Shown: one piece after another, positions 47,855 to 56,370 of the stretch
Position numbering within the stretch: the first letter of the stretch is position 1
Layout: every line of letters begins with the position of its first letter
Origin: Enterococcus casseliflavus NBRC 100478
Lineage (GTDB): Bacteria > Bacillota > Bacilli > Lactobacillales > Enterococcaceae
DNA length: 64,000 bases
NCBI RefSeq assembly: GCF_001544095.1
Contig: NZ_BCPT01000007.1
Coordinates: forward strand, 62,001 to 126,000
Reading direction: 5' to 3'
Notes under the pieces: generated by a model
The model's database searches: none
What the model was told of the DNA's origin: nothing
What the model saw: only the letters and a program-made list of their open reading frames with translations
Program-made: the position numbers and the translations under genes

Positions 47855-48613
47855 ATGACACTTTTAAACATTCAACAAGTAAAAAAAATCTATCAAAGCC
47901 AGCTGAACGGACAACCCGTTGAAGCGTTGAAAAATATTACCTTTATGGTAGAAGAAGGGGAATATGTCGCTATCATGGGGGAATCAGGTTCGGGAAAGAG
48001 TACGCTGCTGAACTTGATGGCGACGTTAGACCAACCGACAGCGGGTGAAATGCAGCTGAATGGCATCGATCTGACCACGATCAAAGAAAAAGACGCAGCG
48101 AGTTTTCGACGGGATCACTTAGGCTTTGTTTTTCAAGACTTTAATTTATTGGACACCTTTTCGGTAAAAGACAATATTTTATTGCCATTAGTTTTATCGA
48201 AAGTTTCCGTCAAACAAATGGAAAAGCAGCTTCAGCCTATCGTACAAACTTTAGGGATCGCCGATTTATTGCAGCACTATCCGTATGAATTGTCTGGTGG
48301 ACAAAAACAACGAGTTGCTGTCGCACGAGCGATCATCACAAAACCAGAACTGCTATTAGCAGATGAGGCAACCGGAGCGCTGGATTCGAAAACCTCTGAT
48401 CAACTACTGACATTATTTCAACAGATCAATCAAAATGGACAGACGATCGTGATGGTCACTCACAGTTCGATCGCAGCCAGTCGCGCACAACGCGTCTTGT
48501 TTATCAAAGACGGGTATGTGTTTCACCAGCTGTATCGAGGGGATCGCAGCAATACCGCTTTTCTAGAAGCAATAGCCGAAACAATGACTGCTGTCTTTGC
48601 AAAGGAGGAGTAA
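47855..48613 (+). CDS. ABC transporter ATP-binding protein, BceA type
   Basis: ATPase subunit of a peptide-antibiotic sensing/resistance transporter, 252 residues. Walker A is GESGSGKST (42-50), the signature is LSGGQKQR, and Walker B is LLLADEATGALD. The start has AAGGAAGGAGG upstream. It precedes the FtsX-type permease by three bases. Confidence 0.94.
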   Translation: MTLLNIQQVKKIYQSQLNGQPVEALKNITFMVEEGEYVAIMGESGSGKSTLLNLMATLDQPTAGEMQLNGIDLTTIKEKDAASFRRDHLGFVFQDFNLLDTFSVKDNILLPLVLSKVSVKQMEKQLQPIVQTLGIADLLQHYPYELSGGQKQRVAVARAIITKPELLLADEATGALDSKTSDQLLTLFQQINQNGQTIVMVTHSSIAASRAQRVLFIKDGYVFHQLYRGDRSNTAFLEAIAETMTAVFAKEE

Positions 48614-48616
48614 CCA

Positions 48617-50590
48617 ATGTTCTTTCAAAAAATCGCCTTCTCCAATTTGCGTAAAAATGCCAAAGCTTACACACCCTTTTTATTATCTATGAGTTTCTTG
48701 GTGGCTGTTTTGATGATGACGCAAATCATCGTGAACAATCCGGGAATGAAGGAACTTCCTAGTAGTCAAAGCGCCATCTTCATGTTTCGTTTAGGAAATA
48801 TCATCCTCATGATTTTTGCGGCGATCTTTTCCTTTTACACCAATAACTTTTTGATCAAGCAGCGAAAAAAAGAATTTGGTCTCTACAATGTTTTAGGACT
48901 AGGAAAACGTGAGATAGCCTTCGTGGTCTTTTGGGAACTCTTTTACAGTTTTCTCATTAGCCTTGCCGCCGGACTGATCAGTGGCTTATTGTTTGCACGA
49001 TTAGGATTTTTGATACTGAAGAAAATCTTAGCCGTAGGCGAGTTCTTTGTCTTCAAACTGTCATTTGAGAGTATTGGCTTGGTGATCCTGTATTTTATGT
49101 TCGTCTTTGGTTGTTTATTTTTATTTGACATACTGCAAGTACGCAAAACCAATCCACTTCAATTACTGCAGGGAAGCAAGCGAAATGAAAAAGAACCACG
49201 AGCAAAAGGTATTTTGGCACTATTAGGTGTCCTATGCTTAGTGGCAGGCTATACGATCTCTGTGACGATCAAGTCGCCCATCAGTGCATTAGGCCTGTTC
49301 TTTGTCGCCGTCGTCCTCGTAATCTTGGCTACCTATTTGTTGTTTATTGCGGGCAGTATCAAAGCATTGCAATTTTTAAGAAAACGAACGACCTATTATT
49401 ATCAAACGACCCATTTTATCAATGTCTCTACCATGTTGTATCGGATGAAGCAAAATGCGGCTGGTTTAGCAAGCATTTGTATTTTATCAACGATGGTGTT
49501 AGTGACCGTTGCTACGACCGCCAGTCTTTATTTTGGACAAAAGAATGTGATCGAAACCCGTTTTCCTTACGATGTTCAAATTGAGTCAGCGGCTGATTCC
49601 CAGCAAATCAACACAGCAATTAATGGACTTGAAGAGAAGCTAACGATCAAAGAGCGCCAGCAAGTCACTACAACAAGACCGTTGCTTTTTACCTTTGAGG
49701 AACCAAATTTTGTTCCCTCAACCACTTTTGAAGAAAATAGCGGTAGTTTAGATAAAGCCGTGTATCTTATTTTTCTTACCAGTTCTGAATACCATGAAAT
49801 CACAGGGAAAACAGGACCCGCTGACGACGAACTATTCGTTTTTCCTGCCACCTGGACGCATCAAGCGTTACCAGAAAAGACGACGATCGATGATCGTCAA
49901 TTTCGCTTGCGGGAATTGAAAGAACTGCCAACATTCACGAAAACAGAAAACCCCGTTCAGCATCTTGTTCTCGTGGTGGATGATCAGTGGCTTGCCGAAA
50001 AGCTAAGCTCTTGGTATCAAAACGAAGAGTTTCAACTTTACCAGCAACCAGTGACAACAACAGTCTTTAATTTTCAAGCAGCAGAAGCAAGCGATCGCGA
50101 AGCCATCGCAAAAGAGATTCGCAGCGAACTTCTAGCAGCAGATGCTCATGCGAGCGTTCAGTCAAAAGATCTTTTTGAAGTTCAAACAAAAACCTTTACA
50201 GGTGGCTTCTTCTTCTTAGGCTTGATTTTTGGTGTGATCTTTATTTTAGCTGCTGCATTGATCATTTATTATAAACAAGTTTCCGAAGGGATGGAGGACA
50301 AAGAACGTTTCGAGATCTTGCAAAAAGTTGGGTTAAGCCATAAGGAAGTCAAGCAAGTGATCCAGCAGCAAGTTTTGATGATCTTCTCATTTCCTTTGGT
50401 GGCAGCGATCATCCATTTGGCGTTTGCTTTACCAATGATTCGAAAATTACTGATTCTTTTTGGTCTGACGGATCGTAACTTATTGATTACGGTAACGATT
50501 ATTTCTGTCCTGTTGTTTACAATGATTTATCTGCTGGTGTATTTCATCACCGCAAGAGTCTACTATCGATTGGTGGAGCGCAAACAGTAG
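48617..50590 (+). CDS. ABC transporter permease, BceB type
   Basis: A 657-residue permease with about ten membrane segments and two FtsX-like domains. The large extracellular domain (about residues 310-525) between segments 7 and 8 is the ligand-recognising part of BceB-like transporters that protect undecaprenyl-linked wall precursors from bacitracin, lantibiotics or similar peptides. The drug range cannot be read from sequence. It forms a unit with the ATPase gene and belongs functionally to the upstream two-component pair. Confidence 0.93.
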   Translation: MFFQKIAFSNLRKNAKAYTPFLLSMSFLVAVLMMTQIIVNNPGMKELPSSQSAIFMFRLGNIILMIFAAIFSFYTNNFLIKQRKKEFGLYNVLGLGKREIAFVVFWELFYSFLISLAAGLISGLLFARLGFLILKKILAVGEFFVFKLSFESIGLVILYFMFVFGCLFLFDILQVRKTNPLQLLQGSKRNEKEPRAKGILALLGVLCLVAGYTISVTIKSPISALGLFFVAVVLVILATYLLFIAGSIKALQFLRKRTTYYYQTTHFINVSTMLYRMKQNAAGLASICILSTMVLVTVATTASLYFGQKNVIETRFPYDVQIESAADSQQINTAINGLEEKLTIKERQQVTTTRPLLFTFEEPNFVPSTTFEENSGSLDKAVYLIFLTSSEYHEITGKTGPADDELFVFPATWTHQALPEKTTIDDRQFRLRELKELPTFTKTENPVQHLVLVVDDQWLAEKLSSWYQNEEFQLYQQPVTTTVFNFQAAEASDREAIAKEIRSELLAADAHASVQSKDLFEVQTKTFTGGFFFLGLIFGVIFILAAALIIYYKQVSEGMEDKERFEILQKVGLSHKEVKQVIQQQVLMIFSFPLVAAIIHLAFALPMIRKLLILFGLTDRNLLITVTIISVLLFTMIYLLVYFITARVYYRLVERKQ

Positions 50591-50601
50591 AGGATGGACA
50601 A

Positions 50602-50673
50602 ATGTTATTTTGTCAGACGATAGCTAGATGGATTAGTCGTCACCGCCAAGAGCTACAAAAAAATAAAATGTAA
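50602..50673 (+). CDS. Possible 23-residue cationic peptide
   Basis: A short ORF starting MLFCQTIARWISRHRQ, 11 bases after the permease stop, with AGAGGA at a normal distance. The product is basic and Trp-containing. It ends immediately before a hairpin with a T-tract, so it could be the last gene of the transporter operon. I know no homologue; it may be chance. Confidence 0.3.
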   Translation: MLFCQTIARWISRHRQELQKNKM

Positions 50674-50674
50674 G

Positions 50675-50760
50675 AACACCTCATCCATGAAGCGACGCTC
50701 AAAAGTTAGAATTTTTGGTCTAACAGTTTGGAATCACTACATGATTGAGGTGTTTTTTTG
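50675..50760 (+). terminator. Composite hairpin terminator after the BceAB-like genes
   Basis: The outer stem AACACCTCA / TGAGGTGTT (50675-50683 with 50746-50754) encloses an inner hairpin GTTAGA/TCTAAC (50705-50724). T7 follows. The size, about 80 bases, suggests a folded RNA rather than a minimal terminator. The remaining stretch to 50913 has no clear gene; it contains the 11-base palindrome TAGGTGACCTA near 50808. Confidence 0.7.
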
Positions 50761-50913
50761 ATAGGCACGCCCGCTAGCCCACTTTTTTAGAGTTGAAAAA
50801 AAGCCTTAGGTGACCTATAGTGAAAAGGAGTAAAGCACGGGTATAGAGTGCCGCGCGATTGATAGTCATTTCAAAATAAGAGAGATCATGTGATCCAAAA
50901 AGGAGAAAGCCTT

Positions 50914-51606
50914 ATGAAAGAGCAGCCGATAACCATTGGATTCCCCTTAAGAGGTGAGTGGCTTGCGCCGACTACACCAGCCGAGAAGATTCCTAGCCAT
51001 GGTACCGATCGAATGGGGTTGCGTTATGCCTTTGATTTTTTACAAGTTAATTTTGAGGGGAAAACCAAAGCTTTTCATAATCGAAGCTTTCTGCGCTATT
51101 TCTTCTTAGGGGTTCCGCTGGAGAGCTGTTATTGTTGGGGCGAAAAAATCTATGCGCCTTGTGATGGCGAAGTAATTGTTGCAAGAGATGGCTATCGGGA
51201 ACGGAAAATCGTTCACTGGATCAGAGATTTTTCGATCGCTATAAAAAATGGTTTGTTTTTTAATGAACAGAAAGATGATTATCAACAAATAGCTGGCAAC
51301 TACATTGTGATAAAAGCTTCTGAGGGCGTTTATATGGCATTTGTCCATCTGCAAAAAGGATCTGTCACTGTCTCCGTAGGACAAAACATCACCAAAGGGA
51401 TGGTGATCGGAAACGTTGGCCATTCAGGAAATTCGACTTCGCCTCATCTGCATTTTCAAGTGATGGACACAAGTGATATCGCTCATGCGAAAGGTCTTCC
51501 TTGCCGCTTTGAAGAATATGAAGTGTACCAAGAAGGGGGATGGACAAAGGTGCAGAATCGGATACCAGGAAGTACGGATCGGATACGATTGTTGAAGGGA
51601 GACTAA
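50914..51606 (+). CDS. M23-family metallopeptidase-like protein
   Basis: A 230-residue protein of the M23 (LytM) fold. Zinc-site residues are visible as H29 and D41 in the segment SHGTDRMGLRYAFDF, and HLHFQ near residue 180. The start at 50914 has AAAAAGGAGAAAG upstream; a GTG eight codons earlier is possible. No signal peptide or wall-binding domain is present, unusual for a wall hydrolase, so it may act inside the cell or on other substrates. Confidence 0.82.
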   Translation: MKEQPITIGFPLRGEWLAPTTPAEKIPSHGTDRMGLRYAFDFLQVNFEGKTKAFHNRSFLRYFFLGVPLESCYCWGEKIYAPCDGEVIVARDGYRERKIVHWIRDFSIAIKNGLFFNEQKDDYQQIAGNYIVIKASEGVYMAFVHLQKGSVTVSVGQNITKGMVIGNVGHSGNSTSPHLHFQVMDTSDIAHAKGLPCRFEEYEVYQEGGWTKVQNRIPGSTDRIRLLKGD

Positions 51607-51749
51607 GGACCAGATTTGAAACATTCGCATCAGGGCTTGTAGGATGCTCAAAAGAAAAAACGTTTAAAAGTCTTTGGACTTCTTTTAAGTACGTGAAATA
51701 ATCTTAGGTTTTCAAAATTTGTGAAGAAAATGAAATGCAGGGAGAACAA

Positions 51750-52286
51750 ATGAATCATTTACCCAATATCCTTACCACTTCTCGACTGATTCTCGCACCA
51801 CTTTTACTATTCCTTCAGCCAATGTCTGGCTGGTTTTGGCTGCTCTATTCCTATTGTTTTTTAAGCGACCTCGTCGATGGGCTGCTTGCAAGAAGGATGA
51901 ATCTTACGAGTGAGGTGGGTGCCTTACTAGATAGTTTCGCAGATGTAAGCTTTTTTCTCGCAGTTTTTCTTTCTTTTCTACCACAGTTGTTGGCGGCTCA
52001 TACACTTTGGGTCTGGCTACTAGTAATTGCTATGATTCGTTTTGTCAGTTATCTGATTGGCTATGTAAAATATCGGTCTTTTAGTAGTCTGCATACATGG
52101 CTCAACAAAGCAGTCGGTTTTCTTTTAGGTAGTTTCCCATTGCTGCTCATGGTGAGTCATGCAAAAATTGTTGTCTTGATTTTGGGGACCATCGCCACTG
52201 TTTCCGCATTAGAAGAATTGCTGATAACGATCCTCTCAAAAAATCTGGATAGAAATCAAAAATCGATATTCGAAAGTTTTAAGTAA
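51750..52286 (+). CDS. CDP-alcohol phosphatidyltransferase family protein
   Basis: Membrane enzyme of 178 residues with about five to six membrane segments. The complete catalytic motif is present: D40-x-x-D43-G-x-x-A-R48 followed by G58-x-x-x-D61-x-x-x-D65. It would join a CDP-activated lipid to an alcohol such as glycerol phosphate. It could be a second PgsA-like or cardiolipin-type enzyme; the substrate is not determined. The start at 51750 is favoured by AGGGAG upstream over the ATG at 51735. Confidence 0.85.
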   Translation: MNHLPNILTTSRLILAPLLLFLQPMSGWFWLLYSYCFLSDLVDGLLARRMNLTSEVGALLDSFADVSFFLAVFLSFLPQLLAAHTLWVWLLVIAMIRFVSYLIGYVKYRSFSSLHTWLNKAVGFLLGSFPLLLMVSHAKIVVLILGTIATVSALEELLITILSKNLDRNQKSIFESFK

Positions 52287-52316
52287 GGCGCCTCTATCAT
52301 TGAGGGCTTTTTTTTG
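52284..52316 (+). terminator. Terminator after the phosphatidyltransferase gene
   Basis: Short stem GCCTC / GAGGGC with loop TATCATT followed by T8. Confidence 0.75.
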
Positions 52317-52353
52317 CGTATTCATCGCTAATAGACTTTTAAAAGACCCTTCA

Positions 52354-52403
52354 AAAACAATTTTAAAAATAACATTGAAAACAATTTTTAATGGTATTAT
52401 GCT
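52354..52403 (+). promoter_or_regulatory. Promoter with tandem AAAACAATTTT boxes
   Basis: TTGAAA (52375-52380) and TATGCT (52398-52403) are 17 bases apart, about 25 bases before the serine hydrolase start. AAAACAATTTT occurs twice in direct repeat (starting at 52354 and 52378, a 24-base period), the second copy overlapping the -35. This is a candidate operator. Confidence 0.55.
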
Positions 52404-52427
52404 TATCTTTGAAGGGAGGCTTCACAA

Positions 52428-53411
52428 ATGAATAGACAAGAACTGCATGCATGTATCAGTAAAAACCAGCCTAATATTTGCCAAATTGCTGCCTACCAAA
52501 ATGGAAAGGAAGTTTACTCGGATGAATGGCATGAGTATAAGCCAGAGGATACTTGCCACCTTATGTCCGCTACGAAAAGTATCGTTTCTCTACTAGTTGG
52601 GATAGCGATCGATCAAGGTGTCATCCGAAGTGTCAATGACAAAGTACTCGATTATTTTCCAGACTATCAAGTAAAACGGGGCGAAAAAACGATTCAGGAT
52701 ATTACGATCAAACACCTATTAACGATGCGAGCCCCGTATAAATGCAAAGGTGATCCATGGACAAAGGTTTGTTCGAGTGACGACTGGACCAGCGCCTCGC
52801 TTGATTTATTGGGAGGAAGAAAAGGAGTGACAAATGAATTCAATTATCAAACCGTTTGTCTGCAGATCCTCACTGGTTTGTTAGCGAAAGCTTCTGGAAT
52901 GACGACCGTTGATTATGCGAACCATTATTTATTTCGACCTCTTGGTGTAGCCGAACTGACCAATTATTATGCGGAAACGGCACAAGAGCATAAGCACTTT
53001 ACGATGAACAAGGCACCAAAAAAACCGGTTTGGTTTGGCGATCCTTTAAATATTGGCACTGCAGGTTACGGGCTTTGTCTTTCAGCAAAAGATTTAGCCA
53101 AAATCGGTGAGCTATGCTTGAACAAAGGCATCCATCAAGGACAACAAGTGATTTCTTCACAATGGCTCACTGAAATGGTCAATCCGCTAGAGACAAACAT
53201 AGAGAAATTTCAAAATATGAGTTATGGGTATTTATGGTGGATCTTGGATACTGAGAAAAGCACCTATGCCGCCATCGGCAATAGTGGAAATGTCCTTTAT
53301 ATTGATCCCAAATCAGAGACTGTTATCGCCATTACGGCGTATTTTAAGCCAACTGTCTTTGATCGCATCGACTTTATCGAGACAGAGCTAAAACCGTTCC
53401 TTTTGCACTAA
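52428..53411 (+). CDS. Serine hydrolase, class C beta-lactamase fold
   Basis: A 327-residue beta-lactamase-related protein. The catalytic S47-A-T-K50 box is present, with a Tyr motif NYQT near residue 143 and GNSGN near the third active-site position. No signal peptide is seen, so it is probably cytoplasmic, and it is more likely an esterase or peptidase than a true beta-lactamase. Ribosome binding site GAAGGGAGG. It is a single-gene unit. Confidence 0.85.
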   Translation: MNRQELHACISKNQPNICQIAAYQNGKEVYSDEWHEYKPEDTCHLMSATKSIVSLLVGIAIDQGVIRSVNDKVLDYFPDYQVKRGEKTIQDITIKHLLTMRAPYKCKGDPWTKVCSSDDWTSASLDLLGGRKGVTNEFNYQTVCLQILTGLLAKASGMTTVDYANHYLFRPLGVAELTNYYAETAQEHKHFTMNKAPKKPVWFGDPLNIGTAGYGLCLSAKDLAKIGELCLNKGIHQGQQVISSQWLTEMVNPLETNIEKFQNMSYGYLWWILDTEKSTYAAIGNSGNVLYIDPKSETVIAITAYFKPTVFDRIDFIETELKPFLLH

Positions 53412-53419
53412 TGAGCGTT

Positions 53420-53461
53420 AAGAAAAAGCAGTCTGCTGTCAAAAGTTGATTGCTTTTTTTG
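53420..53461 (+). terminator. Terminator after the serine hydrolase gene
   Basis: Stem AAGCAGTC / GATTGCTT (one G-U pair) extended by A/T pairs, followed by T6. Confidence 0.75.
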
Positions 53462-53650
53462 TAGGCGAAAGCTTAATGATCCCTTTTGTGACTATGGCAG
53501 GCAGGTGACCTACTGATAAAGCTCGGCTGCTAGCCTTTTTATGAAATTATAATTTAGCAATTTGATCCCGCAGGTAGTAGGCTAAATCAATAATAAACGG
53601 AAGATAAATGAGAAATGAATAAAATGACCAAACTATCAACGACGTAAACT

Positions 53651-53664
53651 TGGTATACTATAAT
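53651..53664 (+). promoter_or_regulatory. Promoter before the 118-residue protein
   Basis: Overlapping extended -10 TGGTATACT and TATAAT elements at 53651-53664. The rest of the gap (53462-53650) contains AGGTGACCTA near 53503 but no gene. Confidence 0.55.
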
Positions 53665-53699
53665 TGAGAAGAAAATCACAAGTGAAAGGAGCGGTCGGG

Positions 53700-54056
53700 G
53701 TGTTTTCAGAAATCAGTATCTATCAAGTGAAACCCAGTAGTGTTGAGACCTTTGAAGCAGTCATGCAGGAAGCAACAGAGGCAATGAAGGCCATGGAGGG
53801 GGCTTTGTTCTTTCGATTAATGAAACGAACCCATTACATCAAAGAAATGAGGACCATCAAGGAAGGTCGCCTGCCAGATCCATTGACGAGAGTCATAAAA
53901 TGTGTGAAATATGCTCACTATTGGGAGTTTGATAGCGAAGAAAATTATGGCAAAGCTCAAAAAAAGTTGTATGAAAGTTACTGGAAAGCAATGGAGAAAT
54001 GTTTGATCGTTCCCCACGACAAGCTATTGGGGGAAGTTCTTGAGTGCTCGCTTTAG
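53700..54056 (+). CDS. Dimeric alpha/beta-barrel (ABM-like) protein
   Basis: A 118-residue protein with a ferredoxin-like pattern of antibiotic-biosynthesis-monooxygenase/NIPSNAP-type barrels: a strand (FSEISIYQVKP), a helix (SVETFEAVMQEATEAM), then strands. The start is GTG with AAAGGAG eight bases upstream; the longer ATG form from 53664 begins inside the -10 element. Function is unknown. A second small protein of similar fold follows 164 bases later. Confidence 0.65.
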   Translation: MFSEISIYQVKPSSVETFEAVMQEATEAMKAMEGALFFRLMKRTHYIKEMRTIKEGRLPDPLTRVIKCVKYAHYWEFDSEENYGKAQKKLYESYWKAMEKCLIVPHDKLLGEVLECSL

Positions 54057-54220
54057 TTCCAAATGCTCTCCTGCTGAACGGACTTTTTGTTGCAACTGTT
54101 AAGAAAGGACAGGGTAGAAATACAATGGATGTTAAAAAAGTCATTTGAACGGTTGAATGGAGGACTGGTATTTTTTTAAACACTCTATTTCTTGAAGGAA
54201 TCTAAAAGGAGGAAGCCCCG

Positions 54221-54523
54221 ATGACACAGGTTGCTTTTCATAATTCGTACAAATTAAAAAAAGGCGTCTCAACAGCGGAATTTGTTCGTGTTGTTGAACA
54301 ATTAAACCGAGAATACATTTCCAAACAAAGAGGATACCTTTCTTTTGAATTATTAGTAGATGGAGAAACTTGGGCGGACATCACCAAGTTCGAAACGAAA
54401 GAAGATGCGGAAACATTTGCCCGATGCGGCACGCCTAATGCCTTTGCACAAAAGTTTTATTCATTCATCAATCTAAACAGTTGCAGCTCTCACCTATACA
54501 CGATTGAAAAAACGTTCCAATAA
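54221..54523 (+). CDS. Dimeric alpha/beta-barrel (ABM-like) protein
   Basis: A 100-residue protein with the same general fold as its upstream neighbour: strand VAFHNSYKLKKG, helix STAEFVRVVEQLNREY, then YLSFELLVDGETWADITKF. Such proteins usually form dimers and act as small monooxygenases or stress proteins. Ribosome binding site AAAAGGAGG. The sequence identity with the neighbour is low, so they are at most distant paralogues. Confidence 0.7.
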   Translation: MTQVAFHNSYKLKKGVSTAEFVRVVEQLNREYISKQRGYLSFELLVDGETWADITKFETKEDAETFARCGTPNAFAQKFYSFINLNSCSSHLYTIEKTFQ

Positions 54524-54581
54524 CTAGCCACCATGGAAAGAACAGCGCAAAAAACAATTCATATGAAAAGAGGAACTTCTT

Positions 54582-55046
54582 ATGACAAAACCAGCAGAAT
54601 GGTATCAAGGAAAAGCCGGTCGGGCAGAACATTTGGTCTATTTAAATAAGGAAGCCAAAGAGCTTGAGAAACTGATTCACGGTGACAAAACAATGATCAT
54701 TCGGGGGGCAGCCGGCAGAAAATCACCTTTAGGAGGAAGAGCCAAAATCAACGATCTTGTGTATTTTGTGGAGACCGGCGGCGATTTGACCATCACTCAT
54801 CGGGGCATCATTGCCAACGTGATTGAATCTGAAAAGATGACGAAAGAAGAATCCATAGATTTTGTAAAACGCTATGAAAAAGAGTTGAATTTATCGAAAA
54901 AACAAGTCGATCGTTGGGCAGGGAAAAAGTATCTAGCGGTCTATGAAATCGCTGAATTAGAAGAAATAACACCATTTCAGTACAATCGTGAAAAAAATAT
55001 GGATGATTGGGTCATCACAGATGATATCAACAAAATCAAATTGTAA
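54582..55046 (+). CDS. Unknown protein, possibly ASCH/PUA-like fold
   Basis: A 154-residue soluble basic protein. The segment MIIRGAAGRKSPLGGR followed by NDLVYFVETGGDLTITHRG resembles the RNA-binding-type ASCH/EVE pattern, but I cannot assign it firmly. The C-terminal part is charged and ends with an acidic DDWVITDDI stretch. Ribosome binding site AAAAGAGGAAC. It is 48 bases before the DUF3788 gene and may share its transcript. Confidence 0.65.
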   Translation: MTKPAEWYQGKAGRAEHLVYLNKEAKELEKLIHGDKTMIIRGAAGRKSPLGGRAKINDLVYFVETGGDLTITHRGIIANVIESEKMTKEESIDFVKRYEKELNLSKKQVDRWAGKKYLAVYEIAELEEITPFQYNREKNMDDWVITDDINKIKL

Positions 55047-55094
55047 CGTAGCGAAAACCTTAAAAAACGAAGCGCAAAGGAGTTGAGTGGAAGG

Positions 55095-55553
55095 ATGGAC
55101 GGCAAAAAGCAATTGTTTCGAGACAAAAACGTGAAACCAACAGAGCAGCTGATTGCTGAATCTCTGGGTGAAGGATATGTCATTTATCAACGTTTTATCG
55201 AAACCCTTGAAAACGAGGGCATCTCTCTTATGGATTGGCGCTATTACCAAGATGGAAAAGCGTGGTTGTCAAAAGGCGAATACAAATGGACAACGACTCG
55301 TGGAACGAATAAAGTGAAACCAATTTTTTGGCTCTCGATGTGGGAGGGCTTCTTCAAAGTCTCCTTTCACTTTAGCGAGAAAGTCCGAACACAGTTATTG
55401 TCTTTACCAGTCAGCGATGAGACAAAGGAAACCATTCTTAAGGCGCCAACTAATGGCACGAAAATGAAGTTTTTTTCTGTGATTTTTGATGTCGCTAATC
55501 CATCACTCTTTGAAGATATCACCGAATTGATCGTGTTCAAAAAAAGTAAATAA
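55095..55553 (+). CDS. DUF3788 family protein
   Basis: A 152-residue protein resembling the DUF3788 family of unknown function. Typical features are the Lys/Trp-rich core (DGKAWLSKGEYKW), the FWLSMWEGFFKVSFHFSEK strand region and the C-terminal FEDITELIVFKK. The start at 55095 has AAAGGAG 12 bases upstream and GGAAGG adjacent; a TTG at 55083 is in frame. Confidence 0.75.
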   Translation: MDGKKQLFRDKNVKPTEQLIAESLGEGYVIYQRFIETLENEGISLMDWRYYQDGKAWLSKGEYKWTTTRGTNKVKPIFWLSMWEGFFKVSFHFSEKVRTQLLSLPVSDETKETILKAPTNGTKMKFFSVIFDVANPSLFEDITELIVFKKSK

Positions 55554-55868
55554 AGTAAGAGTATGTTTATTTAACTTGGATAGTCTGATTTTATTACATC
55601 TATCAAAAAGGAATCTTTGTTATAGTTTACCCATTTTTTAGGTTAAGAAAAGTAAAAGTCAATCAGAAGACTCTAAGTTTATCGCCTTTCCTCTGATTGG
55701 GTTTTAATATAAGTAACTCTTGGGAAAACCAACGCTAATTTTGATTAGATTATCGGATAAAATTCACAATGAAATAAATTTTACTCGCTAAATATGCTAT
55801 TATGGGTAAAATATGCTTTAATTACTTATGAATTGATGGAAGACACATTGGAAAAGGAGAAAAGACCA
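55554..55868. other. Intergenic region with a hairpin
   Basis: Holds the stem CAATCAGA / TCTGATTG (about 55659-55700) followed by GGTTTTAA, a weak terminator. The rest is A/T-rich with no confident promoter or gene. Confidence 0.45.
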
Positions 55869-56282
55869 ATGACTATTCAACGAATCACAGCTTGCGTTCA
55901 AGTCAAAGGAGACTATCAGAAGTGTTATCATTTTTATACGGAAAAAGTTGGTTTGGTACCAACTTATGGCGATGAGTCAGGTCCTTATACAAGCTTTGCA
56001 TCGAAGAAAGAGGAGGCGCCTTTTTTTGGTATGTTCCAAGTGGATGCCGTGATCGATCAAATGGAGGGCTATCCGATTTCGGATAATCGGATTTCATCTG
56101 ATACGCTTTCGGCAACGTTTCACACCACGGATTTTGAAGAAGATTATACGAGAATGAATAATGCTGGTGTAGTGTTTGAAGTGAGTAAAACCGTTTTTGG
56201 GGAAGGGGACCAAGCTTTTCATATTGCTTATTTCCGCGATCCAGAAGGAAATTTGCTAAGCTTGGAGGATGGTGGTGTCTAA
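55869..56282 (+). CDS. VOC (glyoxalase-fold) protein
   Basis: A 137-residue vicinal-oxygen-chelate-fold protein with the C-terminal signature FRDPEGNLLSLED. The first beta-alpha repeat starts ITACVQVKGDYQKCYHFYTEKVGL. The substrate is unknown. The start at 55869 is supported by AAAAGGAGAAAAG upstream. It is a second VOC gene in the window, not closely similar to the one at 44.4 kb. Confidence 0.82.
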   Translation: MTIQRITACVQVKGDYQKCYHFYTEKVGLVPTYGDESGPYTSFASKKEEAPFFGMFQVDAVIDQMEGYPISDNRISSDTLSATFHTTDFEEDYTRMNNAGVVFEVSKTVFGEGDQAFHIAYFRDPEGNLLSLEDGGV

Positions 56283-56319
56283 AGAGGTCACATTTAAAAA
56301 GAATCAGAAAAAAACGTAA

Positions 56320-56362
56320 AGAAAGATTTATCTCATAATTGTTTTGAGATAAATCTTTTTTT
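56320..56362. terminator. Bidirectional terminator between the VOC and LysR genes
   Basis: Stem AAAGATTTATCTCA / TTGAGATAAATCTTT-like pairing with A and T tracts on both sides; serves the convergent genes. Confidence 0.92.
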
Positions 56363-56370
56363 ATTTGAAA

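Noticed and set aside
52428-53411. Serine hydrolase as a true beta-lactamase
   Set aside because: SxxK is present but there is no signal peptide, and the family is dominated by esterases and peptidases.
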